From positions 1 to 10,514 of the forward strand of contig QAKO01000027.1 of assembly GCA_003343765.1 (NCBI GenBank): a stretch of DNA of 10,514 bases. Direction: 5' to 3'. Source of the stretch: Bacillota bacterium (GTDB taxonomy: Bacteria; Bacillota; Clostridia; Christensenellales; Borkfalkiaceae). The position numbers were made by a program, and so were the translations under genes. Numbering within the stretch: position 1 is the first letter of the stretch; each line of letters begins with the position of its first letter. Under the pieces are notes generated by a model. It was not told where the DNA came from, did no database searches, and saw only the letters and a program-made list of their open reading frames with translations. Below, piece after piece: positions 6,040 to 10,514 of the stretch.

Positions 6040-7395
6040 TCAGTTTTTGTTACTGTGTATCGGTGCAGGAATCCTGCCGCCGCGCAAAATAAACCGCGAG
6101 CTGTCCGTCGTATTGACAGGCATGATCGGAGCCCGCCCAAGCAATCCGCCAAACTCGACGCTGTCACCGACATCTTTTCCCGGCACGGGAATCACGCGGA
6201 CTGCCGTTGTTTTGTTATTGATCATACCGATCGCCGCTTCGTCTGCAATAATTGCGCTGATCGTCGTTGCGGGCGTTTTCCCGGGAATTGCGATCATATC
6301 CAATCCGACAGAACAGACCGCCGTCATGGCTTCCAGTTTGTCGATATTCAACAATCCCTTTTCCGCCGCATGGATCATGCCTATATCTTCGCTGACCGGT
6401 ATAAATGCCCCCGACAAGCCGCCTACATGGGAACTTGCCATAACGCCGCCCTTTTTCACCGCATCGTTCAGCATGGCGAGCGCCGCCGTCGTACCGTGTC
6501 CGCCCACACATTCCAGTCCGAGCTCTTCGAGAATATGTGCGACCGAATCTCCCATCACGGGAGTCGGCGCCAGCGACAGATCCACGATGCCGAATTCCGC
6601 ATTCAAACGCTTTGCCGCTTCTTTGGCGATCAGCTGTCCCGCTCGCGTAATTTTGAATGCCGTTTTCTTGATCGTTTCCGCCGCATCGTTCAGATTTGCG
6701 TCCGGAATATTTTCCAATGCGTGTTTGACAACACCCGGCCCCGATACGCCTACGTTAATGACCGTGCCGCTTTCTCCGACCCCGTGGAATGCTCCCGCCA
6801 TAAACGGATTGTCCTCCACGGCATTCGCAAAGACGACCAGCTTTGCACAGCCCAAGCCGTCCTGTTCCTTTGTCAGTTCCGCCGTCTTTTTCACGACTTC
6901 ACCCATGAGTTTGACGGCATCCATGTTGATCCCGGACTTGCTCGAACCGATATTCACCGACGAACAGATGCGTTCCGTCGAAGCAAGCAACTCCGGAATT
7001 CCCTCGATAAATATCTTTTCATAATCCGCCGTACCTTTGTGTACGAGCGCAGAATATCCGCCCAGAAAATCGATCCCCAGCTCTTTCGCAGCCTTGTCCA
7101 ATGCTTTCCCGATCAATCCTGCTTTCTGCGGAAACGGTGCCGCGATCAGGCTTACCGGTGTGACCGAAACTCTCTTGTTTACGATCGGGATACCGTATTC
7201 ACCCGAAAGCTGCTCCGCTACTTTTACGATGTTTTTCGCTTTCACACAGACCGTTTCATATACGTTCTGCGCTGTCTTTTCCGCCGTCGCCCCGATGCAC
7301 GGAAACAACGATATGCCCATTGTGATCGTTCGGATATCGAGATGCTCCCTCTCGATCATGTCAATGGTTTCCAATACTTCAAACTTGTTAAACAT
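6040..7395 (-). CDS. UPF0210 / DUF711 (PFL family) protein of unknown function
   Basis: A 451-residue cytoplasmic protein matching the very conserved UPF0210 family, commonly named PFL family protein. Recognisable parts are the N-terminal ETIDMIEREHLDIRTITMGI with SLFPC following (residues 9-33), the ICSSVNIGSSKSGINMDAVK region, ENPF-like DNPFMAGAFHGVGE, NVGVSGPGVVKHAL, LAPTPVMGDSVAHILEELGL, ECVGGHGTTAALAMLNDAVK and the end EFGGLLGRAPIMPVN. Length is typical (about 450). The family is described as structurally related to pyruvate formate-lyase, but I see no glycyl-radical RVxGY motif, so no formate-lyase activity should be assumed. The AAGGA ribosome site is 8 bases before the ATG, 14 bases after the UPF0237 stop. 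The family is usually found next to a UPF0237 ACT-domain gene, as here, which argues for a shared function, possibly sensing or processing a small amino-acid-like ligand. Confidence 0.94.
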   Translation of the reverse strand: MFNKFEVLETIDMIEREHLDIRTITMGISLFPCIGATAEKTAQNVYETVCVKAKNIVKVAEQLSGEYGIPIVNKRVSVTPVSLIAAPFPQKAGLIGKALDKAAKELGIDFLGGYSALVHKGTADYEKIFIEGIPELLASTERICSSVNIGSSKSGINMDAVKLMGEVVKKTAELTKEQDGLGCAKLVVFANAVEDNPFMAGAFHGVGESGTVINVGVSGPGVVKHALENIPDANLNDAAETIKKTAFKITRAGQLIAKEAAKRLNAEFGIVDLSLAPTPVMGDSVAHILEELGLECVGGHGTTAALAMLNDAVKKGGVMASSHVGGLSGAFIPVSEDIGMIHAAEKGLLNIDKLEAMTAVCSVGLDMIAIPGKTPATTISAIIADEAAIGMINNKTTAVRVIPVPGKDVGDSVEFGGLLGRAPIMPVNTTDSSRFILRGGRIPAPIHSNKN

Positions 7396-7409
7396 TTCTT
7401 CGGTCCTTC

Positions 7410-7679
7410 TCAGATATTGTGCATGGCATTGAAAATCGCTTCATGCTGCATACGGATCGACATGCCGATCTGCCGCCCGAGCTCTTCACATTCTTTCGCA
7501 AGCTCTGAAAGCTCCATTTTCAGATCACTGATATCCACCAGCATGATCATCGCAAAATAATCCTGCAAAAGAGTCTGACTGATATCCTCGACGTTCACGC
7601 CCCTTTCCGCAAGAAAACTGCTGACTTTCGCAATAATACCGATCTTGTCCTTTCCCGTCACTGTTACTACTGCACGCAT
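7410..7679 (-). CDS. UPF0237 ACT-domain protein
   Basis: An 89-residue protein formed almost entirely of one ACT domain, a small ligand-binding fold that commonly binds amino acids. The start MRAVVTVTGKDKIGIIAKVS (residues 1-20), the DISQTLLQDYFAMIMLVDIS strand-helix segment and the C-terminal helix, ending in IRMQHEAIFNAMHNI, match UPF0237 in length and pattern. The G-K-D-K-x-G-I-I-A loop is where ACT domains usually bind effector. Its ATG (7677-7679) shares one base with the TAA of the upstream membrane-protein gene (TAATG), with AGGAG 10 bases upstream. This shows tight translational coupling. The UPF0210 gene follows 14 bases later. It may act as an allosteric sensor or partner for UPF0210; it is sometimes annotated as GcvR-like, but it has a single ACT domain whereas GcvR has two. 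Confidence 0.93.
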   Translation of the reverse strand: MRAVVTVTGKDKIGIIAKVSSFLAERGVNVEDISQTLLQDYFAMIMLVDISDLKMELSELAKECEELGRQIGMSIRMQHEAIFNAMHNI

Positions 7680-8266
7680 TATTTCACTTCTCCTATCCGC
7701 AGCGGTTTACGGTTGGAATCTTCTTTCTCTTTCTCCGCCGCAAAATTTTCATCATGTCCCACAATTTCATATTCTATGATCACGTTTCCCTGCGTAAGAT
7801 AGCACACTTCATCCCCCTTCTGAAACTCGGGCAACGGCTTTTCTTTATCACAGTAAATCTTTCTGTCCATGTACTCCGATTTTTTCTTGCTCCATTCGGA
7901 AAAAATCAGAACATAAAAATCCACTCCGTCACGCAATTCCGGCTCTTCATACCGCAAAAAAATGCTGTTGTTCACCTGCTTCATCCCCACAGAAACATAA
8001 CTGATCAGTTTATAGTACCTGCGCGCCCGATGAAATTTTATTCCCATAAAAACATACGCGAACACAACATAAATGCAGCTTACCACGCTCACGATCACTT
8101 GCGGCACAGGCTGCAAAGGATCCTCATACGGCAACGACATAAAATAAACAAGACAAGCAACGCAGATAACAACGAAAAAAAGCGTAACGCCCAAAAAACC
8201 ACGCAAAATGTTTCTCTGCTGTTTGTATGCCGAAATCAGGTCATTATCATTAAAAACTATCGTCAT
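7679..8266 (-). CDS. Unknown two-helix membrane protein coupled to UPF0237
   Basis: I do not recognise this family. The 195-residue protein has a short N-terminal cytosolic part, two hydrophobic helices at about 22-44 (RGFLGVTLFFVVICVACLVY) and 56-76 (QVIVSVVSCIYVVFAYVFM), a basic juxtamembrane segment (KFHRARRYYK, 77-86) and a roughly 110-residue beta-rich hydrophilic region. That region includes QVNNSIFLRYEE and QKGDEVCYLTQGNVIIEYEI (149-168), and a charged end. The positive residues after helix 2 predict the long C-terminal part in the cytosol. The ATG at 8264-8266 is chosen because GGGAG lies 11 bases upstream and it follows the degV stop by 19 bases. A longer reading from a TTG at 8309-8311 would overlap degV by 26 bases. 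The stop codon overlaps the UPF0237 start by one base. The architecture superficially resembles the YcxB-like protein at 3697-4248, but I see no clear shared motif. Confidence 0.75.
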   Translation of the reverse strand: MTIVFNDNDLISAYKQQRNILRGFLGVTLFFVVICVACLVYFMSLPYEDPLQPVPQVIVSVVSCIYVVFAYVFMGIKFHRARRYYKLISYVSVGMKQVNNSIFLRYEEPELRDGVDFYVLIFSEWSKKKSEYMDRKIYCDKEKPLPEFQKGDEVCYLTQGNVIIEYEIVGHDENFAAEKEKEDSNRKPLRIGEVK

Positions 8267-8277
8267 GTAAAATTTTT

Positions 8278-8282
8278 CTCCC
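8278..8282 (-). promoter_or_regulatory. Ribosome binding site deciding the start of the membrane protein
   Basis: GGGAG on the minus strand just after the degV stop, 11 bases before the ATG at 8264-8266. The spacing is slightly long. It lies downstream of the alternative TTG start, so it supports the shorter protein. Confidence 0.5.
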
Positions 8283-8285
8283 GAT

Positions 8286-9134
8286 TTATTTCGTAATAAA
8301 TAACACGCCAAGCGTATTTCTCCCGCAATGGCTCGTTATGATACTGCCCGCAACCGTCTCGTCGATCTCTTCAAAGTCAAAGAGCTCTTCCACCATCGAC
8401 TTCGCCAATTCTACCAGTTCGGGATCCGCATTGCTGTGCGTCACAAAACAACGGCGTTTGTCATAAGAAGGATATTCTGCCACAAGGTCATTGATGTAAT
8501 TGCGGATACATCTGGACATTTTTCCGATATATTTCTTTTTCGGATACAGTTCCCCGTCCTTCATATCGATCAGAGGATGGATCGACAACACTTTCGCACC
8601 GTAATAAGAAAGCGTCGAACAGCGGCCGCCTTTATAAAGATACAACAAAGTATCCGGAACAAAGGACGTGTTGACTTTTTCGCGCAGAGACATGATCTCG
8701 TCATAGATCTCCTTCGCTGATTTACCTTCGTCCCGCAGATCGCATGCCTTCATGACCAGCAAACCTTGCCCCGTCGAGAGTGCGTGCGAATCGACAACCA
8801 ACACTTTTCCGTCAAACTGCTTTGCCGCTGCCGCCGCAAATCCGTGTGAACCGCTGGCTTTGGAAGAAATGTTAAAGTGTATGACCGTCTTTCCCGCGTC
8901 CGTAAACTGTTTGAAAAACTCGGTATATTCTTCCGTACTCGGCGCAGCCGTTTTCGGAAGTTCGCCCGTCTCATCAAAATGACGGAAAATATCCGCAGGC
9001 ATGATGTCCACTCCGTCCTTATACGTGTGCGCCCCGAGAATAACGCTCAGACGCATCAAACTGATCCCGTTTTTTTCGAGCTGCTCTTCACTCAGATCAC
9101 AGGTACTGTCAGATGTGATTACGATATCGCTCAT
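8286..9134 (-). CDS. DegV family fatty-acid-binding protein (FakB-like)
   Basis: A 282-residue two-domain protein of the DegV family, whose studied members (FakB) hold a fatty acid while the FakA kinase phosphorylates it for phospholipid synthesis. Family features are the N-terminal IVITSDSTCDLS (4-15), KTAAPSTEEYTEFF (61-74, equivalent to the usual KTSQPS lid motif), the acyl-carboxylate site region FNISSKASGSH (87-97, usually SSxLSGT), VLVVDSHALSTGQGLLV, the DTLLYLYKGGRCS helix (161-173) and a C-terminal SHCGRNTLGVLFI strand. KTAAPS and SGSH deviate a little from the common motifs but keep the serine, so ligand binding is plausible; ligand identity cannot be read. No FakA gene is in this window. 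The ATG at 9132-9134 has AGGAG 10 bases upstream, and lepB ends 22 bases before it. Confidence 0.94.
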   Translation of the reverse strand: MSDIVITSDSTCDLSEEQLEKNGISLMRLSVILGAHTYKDGVDIMPADIFRHFDETGELPKTAAPSTEEYTEFFKQFTDAGKTVIHFNISSKASGSHGFAAAAAKQFDGKVLVVDSHALSTGQGLLVMKACDLRDEGKSAKEIYDEIMSLREKVNTSFVPDTLLYLYKGGRCSTLSYYGAKVLSIHPLIDMKDGELYPKKKYIGKMSRCIRNYINDLVAEYPSYDKRRCFVTHSNADPELVELAKSMVEELFDFEEIDETVAGSIITSHCGRNTLGVLFITK

Positions 9135-9156
9135 ATTCCGCTTACTCCTTTTTCCG

Positions 9157-9822
9157 TTATCCGAATTGAAAAAACCCGAAAACGGCGGTCAATATTTTTT
9201 TATGTTTCAACGACCAATCGGTCACGACCCCGACAATACTGCTCATCGGTATCGGGCCGAACGATCGGCTGTCGCTGCTCACACTGCGATGATCTCCCAT
9301 TACATAGACCATTCCTTCGGGAACCACTATGCAGCCGTCAACAATATAATATTCCTGCTCACCGGGAGCCGGAAGCGTTTGCGTCCACACCTCTCCCAGA
9401 TACGGTTCCTCAACAACCTCGAAAGATTCTTCCCCCGCGTTTTTACGATATAAAACGCCGTTCTGCGCCTTGATCGTATCCCCCGGCAGTCCGATGACCC
9501 TCTTGATCAGTTCGCTGTTGTTGCTGATACTCGGCGTTGCATGAAATACAATGATATCGCCATGCGCCGGCCGATCCAGCGTGTTGACAAACAGATAATC
9601 GCCGCCATGGTATTTTCCGTCCGACCCCATTACCCCGCCGTATAAAGTCGGCTCCATCGACGACCCGTTTACCTGGACGCCGATCAATACATTTGTAAAA
9701 ACGAAAATAAAGATCGCGAAAACCGCCAGCAATACCGCAAAAAAACGAACGGTTGACATTGTCTCCCGCTGCGGATACCGCCGATTTTCTATCAGTTCTT
9801 TATAATTCGTACGCTCACTCAT
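9157..9822 (-). CDS. lepB: Type I signal peptidase (SipS/LepB type)
   Basis: A 221-residue membrane serine peptidase that removes signal peptides from secreted proteins on the outer face of the membrane. One N-terminal anchor helix (about 25-48, VRFFAVLLAVFAIFIFVFTN) leads to the catalytic domain. Box B SSMEPTL holds the nucleophile Ser55, and LIKRVIGLPGD (105-115) holds the general base Lys107. GDIIVF (88-93) and GDHRSVSSDSRSFGPI (176-191) are the other conserved boxes, with His replacing the usual Asn in GDNR. The single anchor and Ser-Lys dyad give the Gram-positive SipS type. A short hydrophobic end (ILTAVFGFFQF, 210-220) could be a second membrane-contacting segment. The ATG at 9820-9822 lies inside the last codons of the DUF951 gene (8-base overlap), with an AGGCGG-like site about 6 bases upstream, so the two are translationally coupled. 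Confidence 0.96.
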   Translation of the reverse strand: MSERTNYKELIENRRYPQRETMSTVRFFAVLLAVFAIFIFVFTNVLIGVQVNGSSMEPTLYGGVMGSDGKYHGGDYLFVNTLDRPAHGDIIVFHATPSISNNSELIKRVIGLPGDTIKAQNGVLYRKNAGEESFEVVEEPYLGEVWTQTLPAPGEQEYYIVDGCIVVPEGMVYVMGDHRSVSSDSRSFGPIPMSSIVGVVTDWSLKHKKILTAVFGFFQFG

Positions 9823-10000
9823 CGGATACCGCCTTTTGCTTGACTGCCTTCAAAAATTCCGGATACGACAACATCACGACCCTGCCGCATTTATCGCATT
9901 TGATCTTATAATCCGCTCCCGTGCGGATCACCGTCCAGATATTCCCGCCGCAAGGATGCTTCTTCTTCGTGATAACCTTATCTCCTAATGAGTATACCAT
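9815..10000 (-). CDS. DUF951 family small protein
   Basis: A 61-residue protein matching DUF951, a small family widespread in Bacillota (YyzM in B. subtilis). The signature is clear: LGDKVITKKKHPCGGNIW (5-22), then VIRTGADYKIKCDKCGRVVM (24-43) and a short C-terminal helix (YPEFLKAVK). Cys17 in HPCG together with the CDKC pair (Cys35 and Cys38), and possibly His15, could bind zinc; this is an inference from spacing. The length is usual for the family (about 60-70). The function is not established to my knowledge. The start at 9998-10000 has AAGG about 8 bases upstream. The 3' end overlaps the signal peptidase start by 8 bases, suggesting joint expression. It is preceded by the 37-base AT-rich gap 10001-10037, the longest in the window. 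Confidence 0.9.
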   Translation of the reverse strand: MVYSLGDKVITKKKHPCGGNIWTVIRTGADYKIKCDKCGRVVMLSYPEFLKAVKQKAVSDE

Positions 10001-10037
10001 ATTTTTTACCTTATAAAAAGTAAATTCTGTGAAATTT

Positions 10038-10514
10038 TTAAATCCAAAGCAAATTATTCAGACAAAACGGCTCATCCGAAGAAAATGAAACGGAAACGGC
10101 GTCCGAAAACTGCAAAAGCGCTTTGTTTTCTTCCGTTTTGAAATCTTTCGGAGAAAGCACCCGATCTGCCCAGTATTCTCCGCCCGTTACTTTCAGGTTG
10201 CAATAATATTTCTCCGAAACACCGTTCTTTGCAGCAAGTATACAGAGCCGGATAATATTCGACTCTGCACTGTAAAGATCCATCTTCAGCAATGCGTTTT
10301 GCTCCGGCCTGTATTTCGGATCATTGATACGATAAAGCCGAAGCCCGTAAGAAGAATAGATTCCGCAAATCCCGAACGGCCCGTCAATCATCGAAAGAGG
10401 CGGCACACTGCTGTCCAGAAAACAATCCGCAAGTACATTTTTGTCCATCTTATCAAGAACAAAACTGTCAAATTTATTGACACTGCTGTACAAAATCCGG
10501 TTTTTATCCGTCAT
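10038..10514 (-). CDS. Unidentified protein, C-terminal part or edge-truncated (possible beta-sandwich end)
   Basis: The 158 readable residues start with an ATG at the very edge of the window (10512-10514), so it is unclear whether this is the true start or an internal methionine of a longer protein. I do not recognise the family. There is no signal peptide or membrane helix in what is visible. The last 65 residues show alternating strands with a pattern seen in carbohydrate-binding jelly-roll modules: NIIRLCILAAKNG, then YYCNLKVTGGEYWADRVLSP (103-122), KDFKTEENKALLQFSDAVSV, and a final FCLNNLLWI. In such modules a Trp strand, a DFK segment and a final N-x-x-W strand recur. An enzyme or sugar-binding protein ending in such a domain is one reading, with low certainty. 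The next gene (DUF951) starts 37 bases after its stop. Confidence 0.6.
   Translation of the reverse strand: MTDKNRILYSSVNKFDSFVLDKMDKNVLADCFLDSSVPPLSMIDGPFGICGIYSSYGLRLYRINDPKYRPEQNALLKMDLYSAESNIIRLCILAAKNGVSEKYYCNLKVTGGEYWADRVLSPKDFKTEENKALLQFSDAVSVSFSSDEPFCLNNLLWI

Noticed and set aside
6215..6511. A 98-codon minus-strand frame inside UPF0210 and a 67-codon one inside sua5 (1107-1310)
   Set aside because: Both are alternative-frame shadows of strongly conserved genes, with Arg/Gly-rich low-quality translations and no ribosome-site evidence.
6055..7560. A 501-codon plus-strand open frame opposite UPF0210 and UPF0237, and a 408-codon one at 5798-7024
   Set aside because: The translations are rich in Arg, Cys, His and Phe with no recognisable domain, and they lie exactly opposite well-supported conserved genes. 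They are long because the codon bias of the real genes leaves few stops in the antisense frames.
8267..8311. Longer version of the membrane protein from a TTG at 8309-8311
   Set aside because: It would overlap degV by 26 bases, and the visible ribosome site lies downstream of the TTG, next to the ATG at 8264-8266.
10001..10037. AT-rich gap with a TTCACA element that looks like a -35 box, and a TATACT just inside the DUF951 gene
   Set aside because: The two elements are not correctly spaced with each other, no good -10 sits 16-18 bases from TTCACA, and the other pairing (TTTTTA with TATACT) has a poor -35. In AT-rich DNA such matches are expected by chance.
10014..10037. Possible terminator in the gap after the edge-cut gene (AAATT and AATTT arms)
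   Set aside because: The stem would be about five A-T pairs with no GC pairs, far too weak for an intrinsic terminator.

Overview
The window is a dense bacterial stretch in which all thirteen recognisable protein genes lie on the minus strand, so the direction of transcription runs from position 10514 down to 1. Gene content points to a Bacillota (Firmicutes) genome, most likely a member of the Clostridia. The indicators are the Sua5/YwlE/RpiB/Upp cluster with the same relative order as the ywlC-ywlE-ywlF-upp region of Bacillus subtilis, a SipS-type signal peptidase, DegV, DUF951, PepF, the UPF0237/UPF0210 pair and consistent GGAGG-like ribosome binding sites. The genus cannot be fixed from this sequence alone.

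Layout in transcription order: (a) the C-terminal part of an unidentified protein with a possible beta-sandwich end (10038-10514); (b) a small DUF951 protein overlapping type I signal peptidase, then a DegV lipid-binding protein (8286-10000); (c) an unknown two-helix membrane protein whose stop codon overlaps the start of an ACT-domain protein (UPF0237), followed by its usual partner UPF0210/DUF711 (6040-8266); (d) oligoendopeptidase F and a YcxB-like two-helix membrane protein (3697-6022); (e) the replicative helicase DnaB with an unusually long acidic tail (2095-3678); (f) Sua5 threonylcarbamoyl-AMP synthase, a YwlE-type phosphatase predicted to act on phosphoarginine, ribose-5-phosphate isomerase B and the first 47 codons of uracil phosphoribosyltransferase (1-2092).

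Intergenic gaps range from an 8-base overlap to 37 bases. I saw no GC-rich terminator hairpin with a U tract and no convincing promoter inside, so one long transcript or a few nested ones are possible. No stretch over 300 bases lacks a gene, and I saw no RNA genes, mobile elements or CRISPR arrays. The functions are mostly housekeeping: replication, tRNA modification, secretion, peptide turnover, pentose phosphate and pyrimidine salvage.

The most unusual points are the DnaB acidic tail, which carries a DDDDIPPF motif resembling the C-terminal peptide of single-stranded DNA binding protein, and the tight coupling of an unknown membrane protein to the uncharacterised UPF0237/UPF0210 pair. I did not find clear evidence for a wholly new multi-gene system.
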